Shown here piece after piece: positions 17,664 to 27,059 of a stretch of DNA of 64,000 nucleotides. The stretch is from the NCBI RefSeq assembly GCF_030758775.1, contig NZ_CP132384.1:248001-312000 (forward strand), given 5' to 3'. The DNA is from Bifidobacterium asteroides. Its GTDB lineage: Bacteria; Actinomycetota; Actinomycetes; Actinomycetales; Bifidobacteriaceae. The notes beneath the pieces are model-generated. The model had not been told where the DNA came from. It worked only from the letters and a program-made list of their open reading frames with translations, and searched no databases. Each line of letters starts with the position of its first letter. The first letter of the stretch is position 1. The translations under genes were made by a program, and so were the position numbers.

Positions 17664-18113
17664 TTGGAGCTCTCGGAGAAGCGGCCAGAGGGATTGGTCA
17701 AAATAGCCAACACGCTGCTGGAAAAGCACATGAATGAGTGTGTGCGGAGCATCTTTCCCAATCTGACTGGTCCCCAATTTGTCATGGTCTATTACCTGTA
17801 TGAGCATGAGGGCCTGGAGGTGACGCAGAAGACGGTGGGCGACAGGTTCCGTTTGAGCCATCCCACGGTTCGGGGAGTTGTCAAACGGCTGGTCAAGGCA
17901 GGATGGTTGACGGCAAAGCCTCAGACTGATGACCGACGTCAGATGGTTCTTGAGCTTACCGGACATGCGCGCAATGAGCTGGATGCCCACCAGGTCGAGA
18001 TCCGGCATGCATTGGAGGCCACGGGCAAGCTTGCCTTGAAAGGGTTCGATGAGCGGGAGAGCAGACAGCTGATCGGCTACCTGGAACGGATCATTAGAAA
18101 TATGGAATCCTGA
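17664..18113 (+). CDS. MarR-family regulator of an exporter operon
   Basis: Starting at TTG 17664, six bases after GGAGAGGTGG, the product is 149 residues. An earlier in-frame TTG at 17646 would overlap the operator and lacks a ribosome site. A winged helix-turn-helix is visible: TGPQFVMVYYLYEHEGLEVT, VGDRFRLSHPTVRGVVKRLV, GWLTAKPQTDDRRQMVLELT. The gene is directly followed, 63 bases on, by a DHA2-type drug exporter gene, and an 18-base palindrome covers its promoter. It is most likely a repressor sensing a toxic compound exported by the neighbouring pump, now apparently damaged. Confidence 0.82.
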   Translation: MELSEKRPEGLVKIANTLLEKHMNECVRSIFPNLTGPQFVMVYYLYEHEGLEVTQKTVGDRFRLSHPTVRGVVKRLVKAGWLTAKPQTDDRRQMVLELTGHARNELDAHQVEIRHALEATGKLALKGFDERESRQLIGYLERIIRNMES

Positions 18114-18176
18114 TCTGTTTTTAGTCGGAGCATGCAGGCTTTGGACCGAGCCGGTGAAGGACGGGGAGGATGCGGT

Positions 18177-19611
18177 ATGAATAAGGATGGCGGCAAGGGG
18201 AAAGGCAGCAAAGACGGGGCTAGGGGAAGTCGTACTGCGATGATGGGCACGCTTTTGGCAGGGGCCTTCCTGGCCCTGATGGCCGAGACTTTCCTTAACA
18301 ATGCTCTGCCAACCATTATGGCGGAATTCCATGTGTCCCAATCCACCGCACAATGGCTGAGTACCTCCTATCTGCTGGTGGTGGGGCTGATGATACCCGT
18401 ATCGGCTTGGGTGTTTTCCAATTTCCGGTCCAAGCACACCTTCATAGCCATGATGGCTATTTTCCTGACGGGCTCCTTGGTCTGTATCTTCTCCGAAGGT
18501 CATTTCCTCCTACTGTTGGCGGGCAGAATCATCCAGGCCGTGGCCGCTGGATCGTTGATGCCTTTCATTCAGAATGTGGTACTGCTGCTTTTTCCGCCGG
18601 ATAGGCGCGGTGCGGCCCTGGGTGTGGTGGGCCTGGTGGTGGCCTTGGGTCCTACGGTTGGCCCCACGCTCTCGGGGTTTGTTCTGGAGCATTGGTCCTG
18701 GAGGGCCTTATTTGTGCTGCTTGCTGCCTTGAGCGCCGTGATTCTGGTGGCCTCGTTCTTCCTGGTCTACACGGTCAACCACCAGGTGAGAACCCGGCTG
18801 GAACGTGCCTTCCGTGGTATATTCCTGCCTAGGTTTCGGGCTCATTCTTTATGCCCTGTCCGCCATAGGGGACGCGGGTGGTGCGTCAGTGCTTGACTTG
18901 GGATTGCTGCTTGCTGGCGTGCTGGTAGTAATCCTGTTCTGCCGGCGCCAGCTGCGTCTGGAGTCGCCGCTGGTGAATTTGCGTGTTTTCACGAACGCTA
19001 CTTTCAACCTGACCAGTCTGCTCAGCACCTTGAGCAACATTGCCATGGTAGGGGTGGAGCTGGTGCTTCCCCTGTACCTCCAGAATACGCGCGGGTCAAG
19101 CGCGCTCACCTCTGGTCTGGTCATGCTGCCGGGAGCCATTGTCATGGGCATATTCAACCCGCTCTCTGGTCTGATCTATCAAAGAATCGGAGCGAGGAAG
19201 ATTTCCCTTTTGGGGTACACGGTGCTGCTGGCCGGAACCTTGCCAATGATATGGTTTGGCACCACTACGAGTCTTATTGTGATCGCCTCCTCTTATGCTC
19301 TGCGCCTGGCAGGAGTGGCACTGGTCATGATGACCACTTTCACCGAGGGTATCAACGCACTGCCCGCAGAACTCACAGCCCACGGCAACGCTGCTGCTTC
19401 GACTGTCCGCCAGGTGGGAGGCTCGCTGGGTACAGCTGCAGCCATGATGATCGTCACCATCGGCGCTCAGCGCAGCAGTCTCAGCGGAGCCACTCCAGCC
19501 CAAGCTCTCGACCAGGGCTACCAGTGGGCCTTCATCTTCCTTATGCTCGTAGCCCTAATCGGCCTGTGTGCCTCGCTTTTCCTTAAGCGGCATAAAACTG
19601 AGAATGAGTAA
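18177..19611 (+). pseudogene. DHA2-family (EmrB/QacA-type) multidrug exporter, one frameshift
   Basis: ATG 18177 follows GGGGAGGA by six bases. The first frame encodes the N-terminal half of a fourteen-helix drug/H+ antiporter: FLNNALPTIMAEFHVS, QWLSTSYLLVVGLMIPVSAW, GRIIQAVAAGSLMPF and the antiporter motif GPTVGPTLSGFVL. It then runs into unrelated residues and stops at 18896. The homologous continuation (NVPSVVYSCLGFGLILYAL, LVNLRVF, LPLYLQNTRGSSALTSGL, HGNAAASTVRQVGGSLGTA) is in the +1 frame, which first opens near 18790 and ends at 19611. A single base change in the segment 18785-18800 is enough to explain it. Everything else looks intact, so recent inactivation, programmed slippage or a sequencing error are all possible. 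Confidence 0.8.
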
Positions 19612-20622
19612 GAAAGGTATTTTTTCGCTTTCAAAGCAGGGATCGTTGCTGACATCGATTGACTCATAATGTTAACGAGCAGGATTCTGGATTGGCGAAG
19701 TGAACCTTTGCTGCCAGTGGATACAAGCATTAAGAGATTCATTACAGGCCCCAGACACGCATGCGTAAGAGACGATGAAGATAGAAGAATCAACTTATCC
19801 ATCGTCTTTTGCAGTGCCTGGCAGCCCATTTCGGATCCAGACTGCTTCTCGGGCGCAGACCAACACCATCCGGAATAACTCAAGCCCGAAAAGATACCAG
19901 AATCAGTCAAGCAGGGAAATACCGAGGAGGTAGAAAACAACTATTGTGCAGGGCAAGGCCAGGAATTCGACAAGGAAGAGAAAAGCGTTATCCGATACGG
20001 GGCGAAGGAAGCCCTCGGTAATCGAATCAGTTATGCTCTTGCCGGCGATGCATCCTAAAAATAGCAGAATAATTGCATGCACCGGCGACCATACCCTTGT
20101 GCTAATGCCCGATTGCAGCAAAGGCATGGCGCTTATATAGATGTTCGAAATACAAACTGATTTGAAGCACGTTTTCTCATCGCATAACCTGCAATCTACT
20201 GTGGTTGTACTTAGCGCTTAGACCAGAAGAGGCGCCTATCAGCCTGGCGACCAGAATTGCCAGTGACTTTTCCACCCCGGTCTCGAACCTGCGAGGAAGC
20301 GACCGGTGATTCGCTTAAGTAAGATCACCCGTCGCACAGCATATGGGTGCTAACTTGTAGCTGGTGACGGGCCTGAGCACATCTTCGCCTGCATTTGCCA
20401 TAAGTCTGCAAAGGCATGGCTCTGAACTTTCTCTGTCCCGCTCTGCTCGCAGCCTCTTGTCGCCTCCAGACATTCCTGACTTGCGAGGTGCTTAGATGAT
20501 GAGGCACTTTATCGTAACAAGACCGCCTAGCTCGCTATATTAAACGACCTGCTAAGACCGAACAAAGGGGAAAGCAAGAGGATCGACAGTGCAGAGAATG
20601 GCAATGTCGATATTGTGCGTAC
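19612..20622. other. Gene-poor kilobase between exporter remnant and tRNA-Ser
   Basis: This stretch has lower GC and no recognisable gene apart from a possible small membrane ORF listed separately. A strong hairpin lies at 20299-20335 with arms GCGACCGGTGAT and ATCACCCGTCGC (one mismatch). No transposase remnant, tRNA or known structural RNA motif could be recognised on either strand. Confidence 0.4.
19903..20127 (-). CDS. Possible small two-helix membrane protein, unrecognised
   Basis: This 74-residue frame reads as two hydrophobic helices (VHAIILLFLGCIAGKSI and FLFLVEFLALPCTIVVFYLL) separated by a polar loop. No family is recognised. There is no clear ribosome site before ATG 20127, and it stands alone in a low-GC region. 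It may be a genuine small membrane protein, the remains of a larger one, or chance. Confidence 0.3.
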   Translation of the reverse strand: MPLLQSGISTRVWSPVHAIILLFLGCIAGKSITDSITEGFLRPVSDNAFLFLVEFLALPCTIVVFYLLGISLLD

Positions 20623-20655
20623 AAAAAGAGTCTTGGGCCACTGTCCAAGACTCTG
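20623..20655 (-). terminator. Intrinsic terminator of tRNA-Ser
   Basis: On the minus strand, stem arms AGAGTCTTGG and CCAAGACTCT are followed at once by TTTTTG. It starts two bases after the CCA end of tRNA-Ser, a textbook rho-independent terminator. Confidence 0.9.
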
Positions 20656-20656
20656 C

Positions 20657-20744
20657 TGGCGGAGGATACGAGATTCGAACTCGTGAGGGCGTGAACCCAA
20701 CACGCTTTCCAAGCGTGCGCCATAGACCACTAGGCGAATCCTCC
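20657..20744 (-). tRNA. tRNA-Ser (GGA)
   Basis: An 88-base cloverleaf with a long variable arm typical of serine tRNAs. The acceptor stem is GGAGGAT/ATCCTCC, the anticodon loop in CACGCTTGGAAAGCGTG gives anticodon GGA (reads UCC/UCU), and the T-arm contains GTTCGAAT. The CCA end is encoded. A strong terminator follows directly. Confidence 0.95.
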
Positions 20745-20870
20745 AAGGCTGCAATGAACGGGGTCGTAGCCTACGTGACCCTTATCAAGGCAACTAGGAA
20801 ATAGTAACACAGGGCGGGGATTGCGGGCCAGTTCAGACGTGTCGCCGGCAGTTCCCGCCCTGTTTCTGTA

Positions 20871-22313
20871 TTACTTGATCTGATCCATGGAAAGGCCAAG
20901 AGCCTCAGCCACGCGCTGGCCGTAATCCGGGTCGGCCTGGTAGAACTGCCTGGTCTCGAGAACCTGGATCTCCTGGTCATCGACAGAGCCCAGAGTGTTC
21001 TTGATGGTCTGGATCAGGCGGTCCTTCTCTTCCGGGCTCATCAGCCTGTAGAGACGGCCGGCTGCAGAGTAATAGTCCTTGTCGTAGGGACGGGAGTACT
21101 CGGTTTCCCCTTGGACAGCATCGCCATGCATACGGGCATCGTTGTCCTCCACGGGGCCACCCTTGCTGTTGGGCTCGTAGTTGACCGATCCGTCCTGCCC
21201 CTGGGACATGAACCCATCGCGCTCGTAGTTGTGGACCTCGTTGACCGGACGGTTGATGGGCAGCTGTTCGTAGTTGGCGCCCAGACGGTAACGCTCGGCG
21301 TCCTTGTATCCGAATAGCCGGCCCTGCAGGAGCTTGTCGGGCGACGGCTCGATGCCGGGGACGAAGTTGGCGGGGGAGAAGGCCGCCTCCTCCACATCAT
21401 CGAAATAGTTGGTCGGGTTGGTGTCCAGCACGAACTCGCCTATCTCAATGCGCGGATAGTCCTTCTTGGAGACGACCTTGGTCACGTCGAAGATATCGTC
21501 CTTGTAGTCCAGGCCCTCCTGGTAGGGCAGGATCTGCACGCAGACCTTCCACTTGGGGTAGTCGCCCCGGTCAATGGCATCGTAGAGATCATGCAGGAGG
21601 AAGTCAGTGTCCTCGGAGGCAACCTTGGCGGCGGTCTCATCGGTCATGTTCTTCACGCCCTGCTCGCTCAGGAAGTGGTACTTGACCCAGAACTGCTCGC
21701 CTTTCGCATTGACCCACTTGAAGGTGTGGCTTCCGTAGCCGTTCATATTCCGGTAGCTGGCAGGGTTGCCCCTGTCGCCCATCAGATAGGTGACCTGGTG
21801 CACAGACTCGGGGGAGTGCGACCAGAAGTCCCACTGCATCTCCTGGCTGCGCAGGTGGGTGGCCGGGTCGCGCTTCTGCGAGTGGATGAAGTCGGGGAAC
21901 TTCAGGGGGTCATTGACGAAGAAAATGGGGGTGTTGTTGCCCACCACGTCGTAGTTGCCCTCCTGAGTGTAGAAGCGCAGGGCGAAGCCGCGCACGTCGC
22001 GCAGGGTGTCGGGATAGCCGGATTCGCCGGCCACCTGAGAGAAGCGCAGCAGGATGGGCGTGGTCTTGCCTGCACCGTTGAATACGTCGGCCTTGGTGTA
22101 TGCGCTCATGTCCTTGGTCAAGGTGAAGGTTCCCTTGGCTCCGGCGCCCTTGGCGTGGACTACGCGCTCTGGTATGCGCTCGCGGTTGAAGTGGGCCAGC
22201 TTTTCGAGGAGCTGGTAGTCCTGCATGAGGATGGGTCCGCGGGTGCCCGCCGTCTGGCTATGGTTGTTGTCTGCCCAAGGCTGCCCTTCGTTGGTAGTGA
22301 GTTTGTCGTTCAT
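20871..22313 (-). CDS. katA: Monofunctional heme catalase
   Basis: From ATG 22313 the product is 480 residues, normal for a small-subunit clade catalase that dismutates hydrogen peroxide. Visible elements are the catalytic His in [32 protein letters not shown], the catalytic Asn in [12 protein letters not shown], and the proximal heme segment [20 protein letters not shown] with the Tyr heme ligand. The frame stays open to 22400, but the conserved protein begins near [17 protein letters not shown]; the ribosome site is weak for each candidate. Most bifidobacteria lack catalase; insect-associated ones have it. It lies downstream of mntH in the same direction but is separated by a terminator and an inverted repeat, so it is probably an independent unit. 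Confidence 0.95.
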   Translation of the reverse strand: MNDKLTTNEGQPWADNNHSQTAGTRGPILMQDYQLLEKLAHFNRERIPERVVHAKGAGAKGTFTLTKDMSAYTKADVFNGAGKTTPILLRFSQVAGESGYPDTLRDVRGFALRFYTQEGNYDVVGNNTPIFFVNDPLKFPDFIHSQKRDPATHLRSQEMQWDFWSHSPESVHQVTYLMGDRGNPASYRNMNGYGSHTFKWVNAKGEQFWVKYHFLSEQGVKNMTDETAAKVASEDTDFLLHDLYDAIDRGDYPKWKVCVQILPYQEGLDYKDDIFDVTKVVSKKDYPRIEIGEFVLDTNPTNYFDDVEEAAFSPANFVPGIEPSPDKLLQGRLFGYKDAERYRLGANYEQLPINRPVNEVHNYERDGFMSQGQDGSVNYEPNSKGGPVEDNDARMHGDAVQGETEYSRPYDKDYYSAAGRLYRLMSPEEKDRLIQTIKNTLGSVDDQEIQVLETRQFYQADPDYGQRVAEALGLSMDQIK

Positions 22314-22410
22314 GTCTGCTCGATTCATCTGACATCTGTGATTTTTGCAATTGACGGTCCCAAGCTGGCCAGGTCTGCGACCCAGCTCCTGGTTAACCAC
22401 TCGATCGCTG

Positions 22411-22440
22411 ATAGCAGAACTCTTGATAAAATCCTGCTAT
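22411..22440. promoter_or_regulatory. Inverted repeat upstream of catalase gene
   Basis: ATAGCAG (22411-22417) and CTGCTAT (22434-22440) are perfect arms around a 16-base AT-rich spacer, about 100 bases before the catalase start. It is a candidate operator or promoter-embedded element for peroxide- or metal-responsive control; the cognate regulator cannot be named. Confidence 0.4.
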
Positions 22441-22573
22441 TCTCCACCGTATCTGACAAGGGATGGAGTTGGTGGATATGCGCGCAGAGCGAGAGTCAGA
22501 TATGTCACTAATCAAACCAGTGCTTTATGAAACCTAAGGGTGATGGGTCTGCTGCAGACAGCATTGCAAGAAA

Positions 22574-22614
22574 GCCGCCGCCACTGCCTCATTCATTAGG
22601 CAAATGGCGGCGGC
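22574..22614 (-). terminator. Terminator of mntH
   Basis: Arms GCCGCCGCCA and TGGCGGCGGC with further pairing TGCCT/AGGCA enclose a short loop; on the minus strand the stem is followed by TTTCTTGC. It lies 20 bases past the mntH stop. Confidence 0.8.
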
Positions 22615-22634
22615 TCCCATTAGAGCACTGGCGC

Positions 22635-24077
22635 TCAGAGCATCTGTATCAGTTCGCCCACATCCTGGATGACCAGCTGGAGGTTGAGCCCGGTCAGGAC
22701 AGCCACCACAATCCAAGCCAGGAAGGCCATCCATCGAGGGTTGGCATACTTGCCCATGATTTTCTTGGAGGAGGTGAACCAGACCAGGGGGATCATGGAT
22801 ATGGGCAGGGCAACGCACAGGAAGACCTGGGAGTAGACCAGGAGGCTGTCCAGGGCGGATTCCTTGCCGCCGAAGGCGATGGTGCAGATCAGCACGGGGA
22901 TGATGGAGATCACACGGGTGACCAGCCTGCGCAGCCAGAGGGGGATCCTCATGCGGATGAAGCCCTCCATGACGATCTGTCCGGTCAGGGTGCCGGTGAT
23001 GGTCGAGTTCTGACCGGAGGCCAATAGGGCTACGGCGAAGAGGGTGGAGAGCAGACCGGAGGCGACCGGGCCGGCGATGGTCTTGTCGCCGAGAGCGTTG
23101 TAGAGGGCGGTGAAGGTGTCCAGCCCTTCGCCGTGTCCGAAGAACATGGCCGCCCCCAGCACCAGCAGCAGGCAGTTGACCACGAAGGCGGCGGACAGCT
23201 GGATGTTGGAATCCCAGGTGGCGAAGCGGACCGCGTTGGCAACCTGACGGTCGTCGTTTCGGTCGAAGTCGCGGGTCTGGACGATGGATGAGTGCAGGTA
23301 GAGGTTGTGAGGCATGACCGTGGCACCCACGATGCCCAGAGCCATGGTCAGCTGGCCGTTACCCAGGATGGCCTTGTCGGGGATGAACCCGCGGAAGACT
23401 GCAGGCACGTCCGGCCTGGCCAGGAAAACCTCGTAGAGGAAGACCGCCATGATGACCAGGATCAGCGTGGCTACGATGGCTTCGATGCGTCGGAAGCCGA
23501 TCTTGGTCAGCAGCAGAAGGATGAGCACATCCAGGACGGTCAGCGTCACCCCTAGGATCAACGGAATGCCGAAGAGCAGCTTCAGGGCGATGGCTCCGCC
23601 GATCACCTCGGCGATGTCGGTGGCCATCACAGCCAGCTCCGTGCAGATCCAAAGGACGAAGCTGAGCCGGCGACTGGTGTGCTGGCGGGTGGCCTGGGCC
23701 AGGTCCAGACCAGTCACGATTCCCAGCTTGGCCGACATGTACTGCAGCATCATGGCGATCAGGCTGGAGATGAGGATGACGCTCATGAGCAGGTAGCCAT
23801 ACTGGGCGCCGCCGCCGATGGAGGTGATCCAGTTGCCTGGATCCATGTAGCCGACTGCCACCAGAGCGCCCGGGCCGGAGAAGGCTGCCAGATTCTTCCA
23901 GAAGGAGGAGGTTGAGTTGGGCACGGAGATTGTGGCGTTGATCTCTTCCAGGGAGCGCCCGTTGGCCGTCTCGATAATGGGATGGGATTGGTGCTGCCGA
24001 CTGGACGGCGGAGTCCTGACTTCGGATCCGGCTGGGCTGGCGGACCCTGAGGCGGGTCGGGTCTGAGTGTTCGGCAT
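22635..24077 (-). CDS. mntH: Nramp-family Mn2+/H+ symporter
   Basis: This 480-residue membrane protein has about eleven helices after a roughly 60-residue hydrophilic N-terminal tail. The metal-binding helix-1 motif MDPGNW and the helix-6 motif MPHNLYLHS, diagnostic of bacterial Nramp proteins, are both present, as is [13 protein letters not shown]. The family imports manganese, and to a lesser degree iron, with protons. A 24-base palindrome lies 46 bases before its start and a MntR/DtxR-type regulator is divergently encoded beyond it, pointing to manganese-dependent repression. Next to catalase, it fits an oxidative-stress defence role. Confidence 0.95.
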   Translation of the reverse strand: MPNTQTRPASGSASPAGSEVRTPPSSRQHQSHPIIETANGRSLEEINATISVPNSTSSFWKNLAAFSGPGALVAVGYMDPGNWITSIGGGAQYGYLLMSVILISSLIAMMLQYMSAKLGIVTGLDLAQATRQHTSRRLSFVLWICTELAVMATDIAEVIGGAIALKLLFGIPLILGVTLTVLDVLILLLLTKIGFRRIEAIVATLILVIMAVFLYEVFLARPDVPAVFRGFIPDKAILGNGQLTMALGIVGATVMPHNLYLHSSIVQTRDFDRNDDRQVANAVRFATWDSNIQLSAAFVVNCLLLVLGAAMFFGHGEGLDTFTALYNALGDKTIAGPVASGLLSTLFAVALLASGQNSTITGTLTGQIVMEGFIRMRIPLWLRRLVTRVISIIPVLICTIAFGGKESALDSLLVYSQVFLCVALPISMIPLVWFTSSKKIMGKYANPRWMAFLAWIVVAVLTGLNLQLVIQDVGELIQML

Positions 24078-24122
24078 GTCACCTTCCTTGATTCTGGACC
24101 ATGGCGGTCGCGCGGCTGTCTA

Positions 24123-24146
24123 TAGACTTCGACCCTTCGAAGTCTA
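24123..24146. promoter_or_regulatory. Probable MntR operator between mntH and mntR
   Basis: A perfect palindrome with arms TAGACTTCGA and TCGAAGTCTA around CCCT lies in the divergent spacer, 46 bases before mntH and about 107 before the regulator start. Size and symmetry suit a dimeric DtxR/MntR-family repressor. Confidence 0.75.
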
Positions 24147-24252
24147 ATGGCGCTTGATGAAGAATACCAGAGGTGATCTGTGACAATGTCGAAATATGCC
24201 TGCAGGGTTGCTCTCGGATCGCGCCTTGGATCTGTGCTATAGACTGTGGAAC

Positions 24253-24975
24253 ATGGGAATTGCCGAATTGTCTTCCAGCGCCCAGGATTATCTCAAGGTC
24301 ATCTGGGATCTTCAGGAATGGGACAAGGGCCCTGTACAGCCCACTGCGGTGGCCGAAAGGACGGGCATGAAACAGTCGACGGTTTCGGGCGCGCTGGGCC
24401 GTCTGGTCGATGCTGGCCTGGTCACTCACAGGCCTTACGGCAAGGTGGAGCTGACTGAGACCGGTCGTCGCTATGCGGTCACCATGGTCCGACGCCACAG
24501 GCTGCTGGAGACCTTCCTGGTGCAGGTCCTCGGTTACGGCTGGGATGAGGTGCATGAGGAAGCGGACAGCCTTGAGCACGCCGTCTCCGACAAGATGGTG
24601 GACCGCATCGACGAATATCTGGGACACCCCACCATGGATCCGCATGGAGATGCTATACCCTCACCTGAGGGGGACCTGCCGCCAATACCTACAACCACAA
24701 GGCCTCTCTCGGAAGTATCTACAGGGACGACGGTAAGGGTGCAACGAGTCAGCGACGAAGATCCTGATTTCCTCCGATACCTCGGTGAGAGAGGGATAGG
24801 TCCGGGCTGTGTACTAGCTATATCACAAAACAGAAGAGGATTGATTAGTATACGATCAGAGCAAGTTCCTGCGGCTGTACAGCGTGCAGATGAAATGTCG
24901 GATGTTTTAGAACTGATGCCTGATCAAGCCAACCGTATTCAAGTTAGTCTGTTAACGCATAAAGAATCTAAATAG
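24253..24975 (+). CDS. mntR: Mn-dependent DtxR/MntR-family repressor
   Basis: This 240-residue regulator has an N-terminal winged helix (SSAQDYLKVIWDLQEW, TAVAERTGMKQSTVSGALGR, GKVELTETGRRYAV). A metal-binding and dimerisation domain follows (VRRHRLLETFLVQVLGYGWD, EEADSLEHAVSDKMVDRI, GHPTMDPHGDAIP), then a C-terminal SH3/FeoA-like domain of about 85 residues. The H...E.D.LEH pattern is that of DtxR-type metal sites. The frame extends to 24196, but the conserved region starts at ATG 24253. With Mn bound it most likely represses mntH through the palindrome at 24123-24146. Confidence 0.9.
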   Translation: MGIAELSSSAQDYLKVIWDLQEWDKGPVQPTAVAERTGMKQSTVSGALGRLVDAGLVTHRPYGKVELTETGRRYAVTMVRRHRLLETFLVQVLGYGWDEVHEEADSLEHAVSDKMVDRIDEYLGHPTMDPHGDAIPSPEGDLPPIPTTTRPLSEVSTGTTVRVQRVSDEDPDFLRYLGERGIGPGCVLAISQNRRGLISIRSEQVPAAVQRADEMSDVLELMPDQANRIQVSLLTHKESK

Positions 24976-25074
24976 TAAAATCCCGAAAGCGTTGTTATTC
25001 GCCATGCCTCGCCAGCATGTTCAAAGTTGTACTGACAGGGGCGAGGTCCGAAAAAGCGAAGGCAAGGAGCAACT

Positions 25075-27054
25075 ATGATTAGGCGGTTGACAAGATTGAG
25101 CTCACGGGGTGGCCAGGTTTTGAGTATTTCTCCCAATTTTGACAATACTTACGGTGTCTCGGACGCAATAGGTTCGTCGGAGATTTTGGAACAGCCACTT
25201 TCATCAAACCAGACAGATACCGCCGATGAGGTCCAACTTCCTCTAATTAAACGAATTAAGACATCTAAATGGCTGGCATCGTTTCTGGGTATCTGTTTAG
25301 CATTTCTAATTGTTCTGATCTGGTTTCCTAAAAGCCAATCCATGTGGACACTGCCGATTCAGGAGATCGATGCCCCGTCCCACTATTACTTCATCCGCAA
25401 ACTTATGCGCAATGGGGTTTCCGCGGCCCTGACCCTCAATCCGAACGGCTCCTTCTACCCACCCCTCTTCCATCTCCTGGTCTATGCATTGATCAGCATC
25501 TCTTCTATGTTCGGGTCTGGTCTTAATATTTTCGCTTCCTTGAATATCGTATGGATTGTGGCTTCTGGCCTGATTTTTCCTGCTGGCATGGCACTCTGGT
25601 GCTCCTACTTTCTCCAGAAGAGCAGAGGCTGGGGTAAGGAGGTTATCAGCTTTCTGGTCCCCGTTTTGTCAGTGTCTTCTGCTGCTTTTCCTTTCTGGCT
25701 TCTCAGAGCTGGTCCTCTGATCGCCTATGGATTCGCATCCTGCATCCTGCCTTTTCTACTTTATGGAAGTCTCAGGCTTATGGATCTTCTGACCGGGGTC
25801 GATCCTGGGCGGTCTCGAGCCTTGGTCCGTTGGATTCTGATCGTCCTTGCGTTATTCTTAATGATTTGCTTTGCTCAGCCTCGTGTCGCCTTCACATACC
25901 TTGTTCTGGTGGGATTCTTTGCTCTTATCAAGCTTCCCAGGAAGTTTCTTCTCTCCATACTTGCTCTTGTCCTGGCAGCCGGGGGACTCTTCGGCGCATA
26001 TGTCATGTATCGCGACCCAGGCAAGAATTACTTTCACCCGTCCACCTGGTTCCATACTTTCCAGCCCACCCGTTCTTTGTCGGGTGCCTTGGGAATCGTG
26101 ATTGGTGATGGGATGTCCGGATTGGCAGGGGTGAGTATGGGCTTGATGGTCTGCTTGGCTCTTTTTTCTTCTCTATTTTTATCGGAAGAACGCAAATGGC
26201 TTGGGGCTGCCTTAGTGCTGACATTTCTGCTTGTGGGCTTGATATTCGTCTGTAGCGCATCCCTAACCGGGTCTATTGCTAACTTGTTGACGGCTGCTTG
26301 GTACCGGGGGGAGACAAGGACTGTTAGCATGATACCTTTTGCTGTAGTGCCCCTTCTGGCTTTTGGGACGGATTGTCTGCTTGTCAATGGTCCTGACTTG
26401 CTTCGTAGGACGATTCCGTCCGTTGACTGCGCAGCCGAGGGGCTGATGCCTTGGGTGCTTTCGAGTCTGATGGTCATTCTGGTTCTCTTGGCTAACTTTT
26501 CAAACCCGATACGCATCGAAATGGCTGGTCAGATTGCTGACACCACAAGGCTGTTCAGCACTACCCAAGGTGCCCAGCTAACCACCCAGAAGAAGCAGGT
26601 CCTGGATGATTTGGCTACTCGAATCGAGCCTGATGCGGTCGTCATCTCTGATCCCATGAACGGATCAATGTATGGGATGACGCTGAACGGAACCAATATG
26701 CTCTACCCTGTCTATAACCCCATGCACACCAAGCACGGGGCCATCTTTGGGCAGGTGGAAGAGGCTTTCGCTTCGGGTGACAGGAATATTTTGTTAGATA
26801 GAGCCTGCCCTGTTCAGACCAATTACGCTCCCGAAAGTCCTCGCTCTGCACCGACGTCCGTCTATTTCCTGGCGATGGGAGATCAGTCCGACAGTCTGCT
26901 CATGTTTACCTATAAGGATCAGTACCTGCCGTTCCATGACCAGTCGATTATCGATAGATATGTCAACCAAGGCGCTCTGAAGCTGATCCGTGATTACAGT
27001 GATGGAGATTCTGCCAAGACAAATTGGGCTTTGTATAGGCTTGCCTGCCGTTGA
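25075..27054 (+). CDS. Large polytopic membrane protein, DUF6541-like
   Basis: This 659-residue protein has about 50 cytoplasmic residues, a dozen or so hydrophobic helices (from KWLASFLGICLAFLIVLIWF) and a roughly 170-residue C-terminal extracytoplasmic domain. The first outer loop contains QEIDAPSHYYFIRKLMRNG and PNGSFYPPLFHLL, where an acidic pair after helix 1 recalls GT-C glycosyltransferases. It resembles the actinobacterial DUF6541 family found in cell-envelope polysaccharide loci. It probably acts outside the membrane on polyprenyl-linked sugar; donor and acceptor are unknown. GC is lower than in the housekeeping part of the window. Confidence 0.65.
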   Translation: MIRRLTRLSSRGGQVLSISPNFDNTYGVSDAIGSSEILEQPLSSNQTDTADEVQLPLIKRIKTSKWLASFLGICLAFLIVLIWFPKSQSMWTLPIQEIDAPSHYYFIRKLMRNGVSAALTLNPNGSFYPPLFHLLVYALISISSMFGSGLNIFASLNIVWIVASGLIFPAGMALWCSYFLQKSRGWGKEVISFLVPVLSVSSAAFPFWLLRAGPLIAYGFASCILPFLLYGSLRLMDLLTGVDPGRSRALVRWILIVLALFLMICFAQPRVAFTYLVLVGFFALIKLPRKFLLSILALVLAAGGLFGAYVMYRDPGKNYFHPSTWFHTFQPTRSLSGALGIVIGDGMSGLAGVSMGLMVCLALFSSLFLSEERKWLGAALVLTFLLVGLIFVCSASLTGSIANLLTAAWYRGETRTVSMIPFAVVPLLAFGTDCLLVNGPDLLRRTIPSVDCAAEGLMPWVLSSLMVILVLLANFSNPIRIEMAGQIADTTRLFSTTQGAQLTTQKKQVLDDLATRIEPDAVVISDPMNGSMYGMTLNGTNMLYPVYNPMHTKHGAIFGQVEEAFASGDRNILLDRACPVQTNYAPESPRSAPTSVYFLAMGDQSDSLLMFTYKDQYLPFHDQSIIDRYVNQGALKLIRDYSDGDSAKTNWALYRLACR

Positions 27055-27059
27055 TTTAT

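Noticed and set aside
20270-20310. tRNA-like sequence (GGTTCGAGACC on the minus strand)
   Set aside because: The flanking bases cannot form a T-stem or acceptor stem, so it is not a tRNA or a clear remnant.
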